The notes below the pieces were generated by a model. That model saw nothing but the letters and a program-made list of their open reading frames with translations. It did no database searches and had not been told where the DNA came from. A stretch of DNA of 64,000 bases, taken from assembly GCF_019801965.1 (NCBI RefSeq), contig NZ_JAHVIA010000004.1:186001-250000 (forward strand). Reading direction: 5' to 3'. This DNA comes from Salipiger bermudensis (GTDB taxonomy: Bacteria > Pseudomonadota > Alphaproteobacteria > Rhodobacterales > Rhodobacteraceae). Shown here piece by piece: positions 12,301-20,717 of this stretch. The position numbers were made by a program, and so were the translations under genes. Position 1 is the stretch's first letter; every line of letters begins with the position of its first letter.

Positions 12301-14064
12301 ATGTTGAGGTCAATACTGATGGCGGGCGCGGCAAGCGTTCTGGTCGCGCAGGCTGCCATCGCGCAGGAGCGGGTGTTTATCCAGATCGAGGCCCAGCCCA
12401 GTCTGGCGCAGGCCGAGGCGGCGCTGCGCGGCTACGCGAACCGCCTCGACAACGTCAACGGCTTCTCGCTGGGCGGCGGCTGGTATGGCATCGCGCTCGG
12501 CCCCTACAGCCCAGACGATGCCGGACAGCTGCTGCGCAACCTGCGTGCCAATGGGCTGATCCCGCGTGACAGCTACCTCGCCGCAACCTCGGAATACCGC
12601 GATCAGTTCTGGCCGGTGGGGGCGGGGCTCGCCACCGACGCGCCGGTGCTGCCCGCGCCGCAGCCCGAGCCGGAGGCCGAGGCGGCGCCCGCCGATACCC
12701 CGGTGGTCGAGGCCGCACCCGAGCCCGAGCCGCAGCCGGTGATCGACGAGACCCCGCGCGAGGCCCGGGCCAGCGAGGCGCTGCTCAACCGCGCGCAGCG
12801 CGAGCAGTTGCAGATCGCCCTGCGCTGGGCCGGGGTCTATGACGCCGGTATCGACGGCGCCTTCGGACGTGGCACCCGCAACGCCATGGCGGCGTGGCAA
12901 TCGCAGAACGGCTACGAGGTCACCGGCATCCTGACCACCGCGCAGCGCGCCGCGCTGATGGGCCAGTACAACGCCGTGCTCGACGGGCTCGACATGCGCA
13001 TGGTGCGCGACGAGCGCGCCGGCATCCGCATCGAGATGCCGACCGGCGTGGTCGGCTTCGACCGCTACGAAGCGCCCTTCGCCCTCTACGAGCCGACCGG
13101 CGATCTTCAGGCCCGCGTGCTGCTGATCAGCCAGCCCGGCGACCGCCAGAGCATGGGCGGGCTCTACGAGATCATGCAGACGCTCGAGATCGTGCCGCTC
13201 GAGGGCGCGCGCGAGCGCAGCCGCGACGGCTTCACCCTGACCGGCGCCAACAGCCGCATCGTCAGCCACACCGAGGTGAGCCTGCGCGACGGCCACATCA
13301 AGGGCTTCACCCTGATCTGGCCCGCCGGCGACGAAGAGCGCCGCGAGCGGGTGCTCGGCGTGATGCAGTCGAGCTTCGCCAGAACCGATGCGGTGCTCGA
13401 TCCGGCCGAGGTCAGCGATGCGGGGCAGTCGGTCGATCTGGTCTCCGGTCTCGAGATCCGCAAGCCCATCGCCACGGTCTCGGGCTTCTTCATCGATGCC
13501 GGCGGCGCGGTGGTGACCTCGGCCGAGGCGGTCGCCTCCTGCGGCCGCATCACCCTCGACGATGTCTACGAGGCCACGGTGGTGGCGCGCGACAGCACGC
13601 TTGGCGTCGCCGCGCTGCGCCCGGAGACGGCGCTGGCGCCACGCTCGGTGGCGATCTTCCGGCAGGACACGCCGCGGCTCAATTCCGAGGTCGCGGTGGC
13701 CGGCTACCCGTTTGGCGGCGTGCTGAGCGCGCCCACGCTGACCTTCGGTGCGCTTGAGGACCTGCGCGGCCTCGGCGGCGAGGAAGAGCTGCAACGGCTG
13801 GCACTGGCGGCCCAGCCCGGTGACGCCGGCGGCCCGGTGATCGATGCCGGTGGCGCGGTGCTGGGGATGCTGCTGCCGAAACCGCGAAACGGCCAGTCGC
13901 TGCCCGGCGACGTTGCCTTCGCTGCCGATGCCGCGGCGCTTCAGGCCTTCCTGACCGGCGCCGGTCTGCGCAGCGCCGCGACGCAGGGCGAGGGCGCGAT
14001 GGCGCCCGAGGATCTAACCTCCGCCGCCGGGGCAATGACCGTCAAGGTCAGCTGCTGGGAGTGA
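12301..14064 (+). CDS. Secreted SPOR-like / peptidoglycan-binding / inactive trypsin-fold protein
   Basis: The 587-residue product has a signal peptide (residues 1-22, ending AAIAQ), a SPOR-like region (about 25-105), a Pro/Glu-rich linker, a PG_binding_1 domain (about 160-225, GIDGAFGRGTRNAMAAWQ) and a C-terminal trypsin-like fold (about 380-570). Compared with HtrA-type proteases all three catalytic positions are replaced: the TNAHVV-type site reads TSAEAV (His to Glu 409), the NDLALL-type site reads LGVAAL (Asp to Gly 435) and the GNSGGP site reads GDAGGP (Ser to Ala 509). It is therefore probably a periplasmic scaffold or sensor rather than a protease. It is divergent from glyQ. Confidence 0.82.
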   Translation: MLRSILMAGAASVLVAQAAIAQERVFIQIEAQPSLAQAEAALRGYANRLDNVNGFSLGGGWYGIALGPYSPDDAGQLLRNLRANGLIPRDSYLAATSEYRDQFWPVGAGLATDAPVLPAPQPEPEAEAAPADTPVVEAAPEPEPQPVIDETPREARASEALLNRAQREQLQIALRWAGVYDAGIDGAFGRGTRNAMAAWQSQNGYEVTGILTTAQRAALMGQYNAVLDGLDMRMVRDERAGIRIEMPTGVVGFDRYEAPFALYEPTGDLQARVLLISQPGDRQSMGGLYEIMQTLEIVPLEGARERSRDGFTLTGANSRIVSHTEVSLRDGHIKGFTLIWPAGDEERRERVLGVMQSSFARTDAVLDPAEVSDAGQSVDLVSGLEIRKPIATVSGFFIDAGGAVVTSAEAVASCGRITLDDVYEATVVARDSTLGVAALRPETALAPRSVAIFRQDTPRLNSEVAVAGYPFGGVLSAPTLTFGALEDLRGLGGEEELQRLALAAQPGDAGGPVIDAGGAVLGMLLPKPRNGQSLPGDVAFAADAAALQAFLTGAGLRSAATQGEGAMAPEDLTSAAGAMTVKVSCWE

Positions 14065-14119
14065 TCCCGGCGACTGCCAACGCATAACCGCTTGATCCGG
14101 CCCGCCCTTGCGCGGTTAT

Positions 14120-14145
14120 CCTTCGGGGGAGAGTTCCCCCGGAGG
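14120..14145 (+). promoter_or_regulatory. Hairpin enclosing the lrgA ribosome site
   Basis: An 11-bp stem (one G-U pair) with a 4-nt loop: left arm CCTTCGGGGGA, loop GAGT, right arm TCCCCCGGAGG. The Shine-Dalgarno GGAGG (14141-14145) is wholly in the right arm, 5 nt before ATG 14151. There is no U-run, so it is a poor terminator for the gene ending at 14064. Confidence 0.6.
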
Positions 14146-14150
14146 TGCAA

Positions 14151-14501
14151 ATGCTTGGCTATCTCACCCTGATTTTCACCTGCCAGCTCGCCGGCGAGCT
14201 GCTGGTCGGCACGCTGGCCATGCCGGTGCCCGGGCCAGTCGTCGGCATGGTGCTGCTGTTGCTCTACCTCGCGCTGCGCCGCTCGGTGCCCGAGGGGCTG
14301 GGGCAGGCGGCGGGCGGGCTACAGCGGGCCATGTCGCTGCTCTTCGTGCCGGCAGGCGCTGGGGTGATGCTGCATTTCCACCTGCTGGCCGAGGCCGCGC
14401 TGCCGCTGGGACTGGGCCTGCTCGTGAGCACCGTCGCCACCATCGCGATCACCGGCCTGCTGATGAGCTGGCTCGGACGCGGGGCGCGCGACGATGGATA
14501 A
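14151..14501 (+). CDS. LrgA/CidA family membrane protein
   Basis: The 116-residue protein has about four membrane segments. It matches LrgA/CidA: LIFTCQLAGELLVGTL, the MPVPGPVVGMVLLL signature near residues 25-38, and LLFVPAGAGVMLHF. In Staphylococcus these act as holin/antiholin-like proteins; in other systems LrgAB pairs transport small carboxylates such as pyruvate or glycolate. ATG 14151 with GGAGG 5 nt upstream is chosen over GTG 14145, which lies inside the ribosome site. It overlaps lrgB by 8 nt, so translation is coupled. No LytSR-type regulator is adjacent. Confidence 0.88.
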   Translation: MLGYLTLIFTCQLAGELLVGTLAMPVPGPVVGMVLLLLYLALRRSVPEGLGQAAGGLQRAMSLLFVPAGAGVMLHFHLLAEAALPLGLGLLVSTVATIAITGLLMSWLGRGARDDG

Positions 14502-15219
14502 CCTCGAGAATCTCGCTGAGACCTGGGTCTATCTCAGCGCCTCGCCGCTGTTTCACCTGACCCTGACACTGGTCGCCTTTCAGGGCGCCTCGTGGCTCTT
14601 CGAGAAGGGCGGGCGCAATCCGCTGCTGAACCCGGTGCTTGGGGCGGTGATCGTAGTGGTGGCGGTGCTGGTCGCCACGGGCACCGATTACGCCACCTAT
14701 TTCGAGGGCGCGCAGTTCGTGCATTTCCTGCTTGGTCCCGCCACCGTTTCGCTCGCCGTGCCGCTCTACCGGCAGTGGGCCTTGGTGCGGCGCTCGGCGC
14801 TGGCGATCACCGTCAGCCTGCTCTGCGGCTCGCTGACCGCGATCCTGACCGCGGTGGGCGTGGCGGGGCTGGCGGGCGGCGGCGGCGAGGTGCTGGCCTC
14901 GATCGCGCCCAAGTCGGTGACCGCGCCGGTCGCAATGGCCATTGCCGAGGAGCTCGGCGGCGTGCCGTCGCTGACGGCGGTGCTGGTAATCGTGACCGGG
15001 ATCCTCGGCGCCATGCTCGGCCCGATGGTGCTGACCTTCGCCGGGGTCAGGGACTGGAGCGCCCGCGGCCTCGCCATGGGCACCGCCAGCCACGGCATCG
15101 GCACCGCCCGTGCGCTGCAGGTCAACGAGACCGCCGGCGCCTTCGCGGGGCTGGCGATGGGGCTCAACGCGCTCGCTACGGCGCTGTTGCTGCCGATCCT
15201 CTGGGGGCTGCTTTTCTGA
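14494..15219 (+). CDS. LrgB/CidB family membrane protein
   Basis: Polytopic inner-membrane partner of LrgA, 241 residues. LrgB signatures are FLLGPATVSLAVPLYRQ (about residues 78-94), APKSVTAPVAMAIAEELGG (about 137-155) and MGTASHGIGTARAL. The pair is thought to form one transporter or holin-like complex. It starts inside the end of lrgA (8-nt overlap). The GntP permease follows after 96 nt on the same strand, so the three may form one carboxylate-transport unit; that is inference. Confidence 0.9.
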   Translation: MDNLENLAETWVYLSASPLFHLTLTLVAFQGASWLFEKGGRNPLLNPVLGAVIVVVAVLVATGTDYATYFEGAQFVHFLLGPATVSLAVPLYRQWALVRRSALAITVSLLCGSLTAILTAVGVAGLAGGGGEVLASIAPKSVTAPVAMAIAEELGGVPSLTAVLVIVTGILGAMLGPMVLTFAGVRDWSARGLAMGTASHGIGTARALQVNETAGAFAGLAMGLNALATALLLPILWGLLF

Positions 15220-15282
15220 CGCGAAGTCAGGGGAATGAAGTTTGCGTGACGGCACTGGTCCTCCCCATTTTCGCGGGCTAGG

Positions 15283-15308
15283 TCCCCTCCTGATACAACT
15301 GGAGGGGA
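15283..15308 (+). promoter_or_regulatory. Hairpin enclosing the gntP ribosome site
   Basis: An 8-bp perfect stem: TCCCCTCC (15283-15290), 10-nt loop, GGAGGGGA (15301-15308). The whole Shine-Dalgarno lies in the right arm, 7 nt before ATG 15316. There is no U-run after it. Confidence 0.55.
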
Positions 15309-15315
15309 ATCGGAC

Positions 15316-16701
15316 ATGGGTCTTTTCGGAATCATCCTGTCACTTGGGCTGCTGATGTATCTCGCCTATCGCGGGATCAACGTGCTGATCCTCGCGCCGC
15401 TTCTGTCGGCGCTTGCGGTGCTGATGTCGGGCGGCCTGCCGGTGCTGGCGACCTACACGCAGGTCTTCATGGAAAGCCTCGGCGGCTACGTCATCACCTA
15501 TTTCCCGCTGTTCCTGCTGGGCGCGATCTTCGGCAAGGTGATGGCCGATGGCGGCGCCGCGCGCACCATCGCGGAGCGCATCGTCGACTGGGTCGGGCCG
15601 GGGCAGGCGATCCTCGCAGTGGTGCTGGCCTGCGGCGTGCTGACCTTCGGCGGCGTCTCGCTCTTCGTGGTCGCCTTCGCGATCTATCCCATCGCCAACG
15701 CGCTGTTCCGCCGCGCCGACGTGCCCAAGCGGTTGCTGCCAGCGGCCATCGCGCTGGGCTCCTTCACCTTCACCATGACCGCCTTCCCGGGCACCCCGGC
15801 GATCCAGAACGCCATCCCGATCCCGTTTTTCGGCACCAACGTCTTCGCCGCGCCGCTCTTCGGCACGCTGGCGGGGGTCATCATGCTGGGCGGCGGCACG
15901 CTCTGGCTCAACCGCCGCCGCGCCAGCGCGCAGGGCCGCGGCGAGGGCTATGGCGAGCATGACAGCACCGGCGCCGACAGCACGCTGCCCGCCGACGTGC
16001 AACTGCCGAACTTCGCCGTGGCCATCGCTCCGGTGGTGGCGGTGATCGGGCTCAACGCGCTCTTCACCTATGTGCTGATCCCGATGATGTCGGCCGATTA
16101 TCTTGCCGAGCCGCAATACGGCGAGACGTCGCTGAGCTCTGTCGCGGGCATCTGGGCGATCATCGTGTCGCTGACCTTGTCGATCCTGCTCGCCATCGGG
16201 CTCAACTGGAGCCGTTTCAAGGACGTGCTCGAGACCGTCAACACCGGCACGATGGGTTCGCTGCTGCCGGTCTTCAACACCGCGTCCGAGGTTGGCTACG
16301 GCGCTGTGATCGCCTCTCTGCCGGCCTTCGGCATCATCCGCGACGCGGTGCTGGGGCTGTTCCCGAACAACCCGGTGGCCTCGCTGGCGGTGGCGGTGAA
16401 CGTTCTTGCGGGCATCACCGGCTCGGCCTCGGGCGGCATGTCGATCGCGCTCAATGCGCTCGGCGAGCAGTTTGCCGAGATGGGGCAGGCGCAGGGCGTG
16501 AGCATGGAGCTGATGCACCGGGTCACCGCGCTGAGCTCGGGCGGCTTCGACGCGCTGCCGCATAACGGCGCGGTCATCACGCTGCTGGCGATCACCGGGC
16601 TGACCCACAAGAAGAGCTATGGCGACATCTTTATGGTCGCGGTGGCAATCCCGGTGCTGGCGACGATCACGGTGATCGTGCTGGGCTCGCTGGGGCTCTG
16701 A
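15316..16701 (+). CDS. GntP family permease
   Basis: The 461-residue membrane protein has roughly 11-12 hydrophobic segments. It fits the gluconate/hydroxy-acid permease family: FPLFLLGAIFGKVMADGGAA, VLTFGGVSLFVVAFAIYP, FTMTAFPGTPAIQNAIP and the late SSGGFDALPHNGAVITLL. Substrates in this family are gluconate, 3-hydroxybutyrate and similar carboxylates; which one applies here cannot be told. A hydrophilic loop (about residues 193-230) separates the two halves. ATG 15316 has its GGAGGGGA site within a hairpin. It lies 96 nt after lrgB. Confidence 0.86.
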   Translation: MGLFGIILSLGLLMYLAYRGINVLILAPLLSALAVLMSGGLPVLATYTQVFMESLGGYVITYFPLFLLGAIFGKVMADGGAARTIAERIVDWVGPGQAILAVVLACGVLTFGGVSLFVVAFAIYPIANALFRRADVPKRLLPAAIALGSFTFTMTAFPGTPAIQNAIPIPFFGTNVFAAPLFGTLAGVIMLGGGTLWLNRRRASAQGRGEGYGEHDSTGADSTLPADVQLPNFAVAIAPVVAVIGLNALFTYVLIPMMSADYLAEPQYGETSLSSVAGIWAIIVSLTLSILLAIGLNWSRFKDVLETVNTGTMGSLLPVFNTASEVGYGAVIASLPAFGIIRDAVLGLFPNNPVASLAVAVNVLAGITGSASGGMSIALNALGEQFAEMGQAQGVSMELMHRVTALSSGGFDALPHNGAVITLLAITGLTHKKSYGDIFMVAVAIPVLATITVIVLGSLGL

Positions 16702-16756
16702 GACGCGAAACTGCCGCTTTCTTGGGCAGTCTGCCCGGGTTCTGGCGGAAAAGGCG

Positions 16757-16789
16757 GAGGGGTCATGCTGCATTGCAGCATGACCCCTC
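16757..16789. repeat. 33-bp near-perfect palindrome between gntP and a small ORF
   Basis: The two 16-bp arms are perfectly complementary around a single central T: left arm GAGGGGTCATGCTGCA, right arm TGCAGCATGACCCCTC. In RNA this would be a long stem with a tight loop. The plus side has no clear U-run, while the minus side is followed by TTTTCC, so it could act as a terminator (possibly bidirectional) or as a protein-binding palindrome. Confidence 0.6.
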
Positions 16790-16861
16790 TCCATTCATTC
16801 GATCTTCGGGTAGGGTGAGAGCGGGAGGACCGGACCAACACGCATTGAAGGACCTCTCCCC

Positions 16862-17056
16862 ATGTGCCTGACCGCCGAAGCGCTCTTCCTCTTTCTCTCT
16901 GTCCTGCCGCCCGAGATCGTCGAGGTCTCAGACACCCGCATCACCGTCGCCGCCGAAACCCGCGAAGCGGTGTGGCTGGCGAAGGAGGATGAGTGGTGTA
17001 CCTCCGCGCCGCAGATCGATGCCGCGATCCGGCTCAAGAAGGGCGAGGCGCTCTGA
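16862..17056 (+). CDS. Small hypothetical protein
   Basis: A 64-residue ORF with no recognised domain. The N-terminal 15 residues are hydrophobic (LTAEALFLFLSVLPP), followed by a mixed region with WCTSAPQID. Codon use is strongly C/G-ending like neighbouring genes, which supports coding. The ribosome site is weak (AAGGA about 10 nt before ATG). It sits between the 33-bp palindrome and the ilvC terminator. It could be a small envelope protein; no function can be assigned. Confidence 0.5.
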   Translation: MCLTAEALFLFLSVLPPEIVEVSDTRITVAAETREAVWLAKEDEWCTSAPQIDAAIRLKKGEAL

Positions 17057-17071
17057 GACCCCTTGAGACGC

Positions 17072-17099
17072 AAAAGCCCGCGCCGGTGAGGGCGCGGGC
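17072..17099 (-). terminator. Rho-independent terminator of ilvC
   Basis: On the minus strand a 9-bp perfect stem GCCCGCGCC / GGCGCGGGC with a 6-nt loop is followed by TTTT. It lies 37 nt downstream of the ilvC stop. Confidence 0.8.
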
Positions 17100-17136
17100 C
17101 TGATCCGGCCCGAGGGCCGGAGGGGTCAAGGGGCGA

Positions 17137-18306
<1,170 letters not shown>

Positions 18307-18762
18307 ATGCTCGACGATACCGACCGGCGTATCCTGCGCCAATATCAGGCCGCGCCCGAGATCGCCTCGACCGAGCTGGCCGAGCGCGCCGGCGTCACGC
18401 CCTCGACGCTGGCGCGTCGGCTCGCCGCGATGCGCGAGGGCGGCGTGCTGCGCGGGGTGCGTGGCGTGGTGCATTGGCCGGCGCTGGGCTATGACATCGA
18501 GGTGATGCTGCGGGTGACACTGGAGAAGACCCACCCGCGCGCCTTCGACGAGTTTCTCGCCGGCGCCCGCGAGGTGTCCGAGGTGACCGAGATCCAGACC
18601 TTCCTCGGCTCGGTCGACATCCGGCTCGTGGTGATCGCCCGCGATCTGGCGCATTACCAGGCGCTCTACCGCGAGAAGCTGCTTACCCTGCCGCATATCG
18701 CCGATATCGAGGGTCTGATGCATGTCTCGCTGGTGAAATCCGACGAAACGGTGCCGCTGTGA
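18307..18762 (+). CDS. Lrp/AsnC family transcriptional regulator
   Basis: The 151-residue DNA-binding protein has an N-terminal helix-turn-helix (about residues 5-50: DDTDRRILRQYQ, ELAERAGVTPSTLARRLAAM) and a C-terminal RAM/AsnC ligand-binding domain (about 65-145). The TrpR-like spacing and length match Lrp/AsnC. It is divergent from ilvC with 147 nt between starts and probably senses an amino acid. The following paralogue overlaps it by 4 nt (GTGA), suggesting a co-expressed pair that may form mixed oligomers. Confidence 0.92.
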   Translation: MLDDTDRRILRQYQAAPEIASTELAERAGVTPSTLARRLAAMREGGVLRGVRGVVHWPALGYDIEVMLRVTLEKTHPRAFDEFLAGAREVSEVTEIQTFLGSVDIRLVVIARDLAHYQALYREKLLTLPHIADIEGLMHVSLVKSDETVPL

Positions 18763-19223
18763 GCGCGCTGGAGGATCTCGACGAGATCGACCGCGCCCTG
18801 ATCCGGTCGTTGGCCGAGGATGCCAATGCCAGCGCCGGGGCGCTCGGGCGCCGGCTCGGCCTATCGCAGCCGGCCTGCTGGCGCCGCATCCAGCGGCTGC
18901 GGGCGGCGGGAGTGTTTCGCGGCGCGCGACTCGATCTCGATCTCGAGCGGCTGGGCTTCGGGGTGACGGTGTTCCTCGGCATCAAGCTGGCCACGAAGGG
19001 CCGGGTGAGCCTCGAGGATTTCGAGCGCGCGGTGCGGGCGATCCCGGAGGTACAGGTGGTCGACCACGTGCTCGGCGCCTTCGATTACCGCCTGCGGGTG
19101 GTGGCGCGCGACCTGCCGGATTTCGAGCGGGTGCTGCGGCGGCGCATCATGACGCTGCCGGGCGTCGGCAACGTCGAGGCCAACGTGATGCTGAGCGAGG
19201 AGCGCCGCCCCGGTCCGGTCTGA
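18759..19223 (+). CDS. Lrp/AsnC family transcriptional regulator, second of a pair
   Basis: The 154-residue Lrp/AsnC protein has a helix-turn-helix near residues 8-55 (LDEIDRALIRSLAEDAN, LGRRLGLSQPACWRRIQRL) and an AsnC-type effector domain after it. The GTG start overlaps the TGA of the previous regulator (GTGA), so translation is coupled. It is clearly diverged from its neighbour, so they are ancient paralogues, not a recent duplication. It lies upstream of a class-V aminotransferase gene on the same strand, which it may control. Confidence 0.92.
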   Translation: MSALEDLDEIDRALIRSLAEDANASAGALGRRLGLSQPACWRRIQRLRAAGVFRGARLDLDLERLGFGVTVFLGIKLATKGRVSLEDFERAVRAIPEVQVVDHVLGAFDYRLRVVARDLPDFERVLRRRIMTLPGVGNVEANVMLSEERRPGPV

Positions 19224-19236
19224 ACGCTCCGAACGG

Positions 19237-19280
19237 TGGGACGGCGCTCGCCTGCGGCAGTCGCCCCGCCCGCCGTCCCA
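19237..19280 (+). terminator. Hairpin after the Lrp pair
   Basis: A 10-bp perfect stem TGGGACGGCG / CGCCGTCCCA with a 24-nt loop, 14 nt after the stop. There is no U-run, so it may be a weak terminator or only a structured intergenic element. Confidence 0.4.
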
Positions 19281-19356
19281 TGAATGCCGCCCTTCGGAGG
19301 CGTTGCGTTTGGCGCTCTATGGGGTATCGAGAGGGTCAAACAGACAGGAGCTTGCC

Positions 19357-20481
19357 ATGCCGCTGCGCGATGATGTCGATCCCAACGGGCTCGAGGAATT
19401 CTCGGTCGTCTTCACCGACCGCTCGCTGAACCACATGTCCGCCGATTTCCAGCAGGTGATGCGCGACATCTCCTCGATGCTGCGCGAGGTCTACGGCGCC
19501 GAGGGTGTCGCGCTTGTCCCCGGGGGCGGCACCTTCGGCATGGAGGCGGTGGCGCGGCAGTTCGGCCAGGGCGCGAAGGCGCTGGTGGTGCGCAACGGCT
19601 GGTTCTCGTTCCGCTGGTCGCAGATCTTCGACGCCGGGGCTTTTGGCGGCGAGGTCACGGTGATGAAGGCGCGCCAGACCGGCAACGAGCCGGTGGCCCC
19701 CTTCGCGCCGGCGCCGATCGAGGAGGTGGTCGAGGCGATCCGCCGCGAGGCGCCGCAGATCGTCTTCGCCCCGCACGTGGAGACCAGCGCCGGCATCATC
19801 CTGCCCGATGATTACATCCAGGCGCTGGCCGAGGCCGCGCACGACGTTGGCGCGCTGATGGTGCTCGACTGCATCGCCTCGGGCTGCATCTGGGTCGACA
19901 TGGCGGCGACCGGCGTCGACGTGCTGATCTCGGCGCCACAGAAGGGCTGGTCGGCGACGCCCTGCGCCGGGCTGGTGATGCTGTCGCAGCGGGCGCTCGA
20001 GCGGATGGAGGAAACCGCCTCGAACTCCTTCGCCATGGACCTGAAGAAATGGCGCGAGATCATGGCGGCCTACGAGGCCGGAGGCCATGCCTACCACGCC
20101 ACCATGCCGACGGACGGGCTGAAGATGTTCCGCGACGCGATGATCGAGACCCGCGACATGGGCTTCGATGCCGCGAAGGCTGCACAGTGGGAGCTGGGCA
20201 ACAAGGTGCGCGCGCTGCTGGCGTCGCGCGGTATCGCCTCGGTCGCCGCGGAGGGCTACGGCGCTCCGGGCGTGGTCGTGAGCTACACCGACGATCCGGA
20301 GATCAAGACCGGCCGGGCCTTTGCCGAGAAGGGCACCCAGATCGCCGCCGGCGTGCCGCTGCAATGCGATGAGCCTGCCGGGTTCTCGACCTTCCGCCTC
20401 GGGCTCTTCGGGCTCGACAAACTGGCGGATGTCGATGGTACCGTGGCGCGGCTCGAGGCGGTGTTCGACCAGGTGATCTGA
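19357..20481 (+). CDS. Class V aminotransferase (alanine-glyoxylate type)
   Basis: The 374-residue PLP enzyme of the class-V family is closest in look to alanine-glyoxylate / serine-glyoxylate aminotransferases. The PLP-binding Lys is in SAPQKGWSATPC near residue 207; the Gly-rich phosphate region is VPGGGTFGMEAVARQ, the ring-stacking region is VETSAGI, and the Asp is in LMVLDCIASG. ATG 19357 (MPLRDDVDPNG) with ACAGGAG upstream is preferred over the longer frame from 19303. It lies downstream of the two Lrp regulators. The true amino donor and acceptor are not determined by sequence. Confidence 0.85.
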   Translation: MPLRDDVDPNGLEEFSVVFTDRSLNHMSADFQQVMRDISSMLREVYGAEGVALVPGGGTFGMEAVARQFGQGAKALVVRNGWFSFRWSQIFDAGAFGGEVTVMKARQTGNEPVAPFAPAPIEEVVEAIRREAPQIVFAPHVETSAGIILPDDYIQALAEAAHDVGALMVLDCIASGCIWVDMAATGVDVLISAPQKGWSATPCAGLVMLSQRALERMEETASNSFAMDLKKWREIMAAYEAGGHAYHATMPTDGLKMFRDAMIETRDMGFDAAKAAQWELGNKVRALLASRGIASVAAEGYGAPGVVVSYTDDPEIKTGRAFAEKGTQIAAGVPLQCDEPAGFSTFRLGLFGLDKLADVDGTVARLEAVFDQVI

Positions 20482-20502
20482 GCGAAGCTGTCGGAGAAGG
20501 GG

Positions 20503-20622
20503 GGGGGCGCTGCCCCCTCTTGGCGCTCTGCGCCAATTCACCCCCGAGGTATTTTGAAACCAGAGAAGACAGGAGCGCCGCGCCCCTGTCTTCTCTTCGT
20601 CAAAAATACTCCCGCCGGAGGC
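20503..20622 (+). repeat. Intergenic palindromic repeat, copy C, with inverted second half
   Basis: The modules are GGGGGCGCTGCCCCC (20503-20517), TTGGCGC / GCGCCAA (20520-20536) and the conserved block CCCCCGAGGTATTTTG...CCAGAGAAGAC. In addition an inverted relative of the block follows (CTTCTCTTCGTCAAAAATAC). The inner arms AGAGAAGACAGG (20562-20573) and CCTGTCTTCTCT (20585-20596) form a 12-bp perfect stem. It lies between the convergent aminotransferase and UbiH-type genes, where it may end both transcripts. Confidence 0.85.
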
Positions 20623-20717
20623 AGGCCGATGCTTGCCGCCTATGCGCGCTCGGGCAAGGGCGCGATCTTCCGGCGTGGGCGAGGACGCCCGTCAGGGCGG
20701 AGGAGCGGCGCCCCCGA

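Noticed and set aside
12310-13794. Long minus-strand frame inside the pseudoprotease gene
   Set aside because: Antisense; the plus frame has signal peptide, PG-binding and trypsin-fold motifs.
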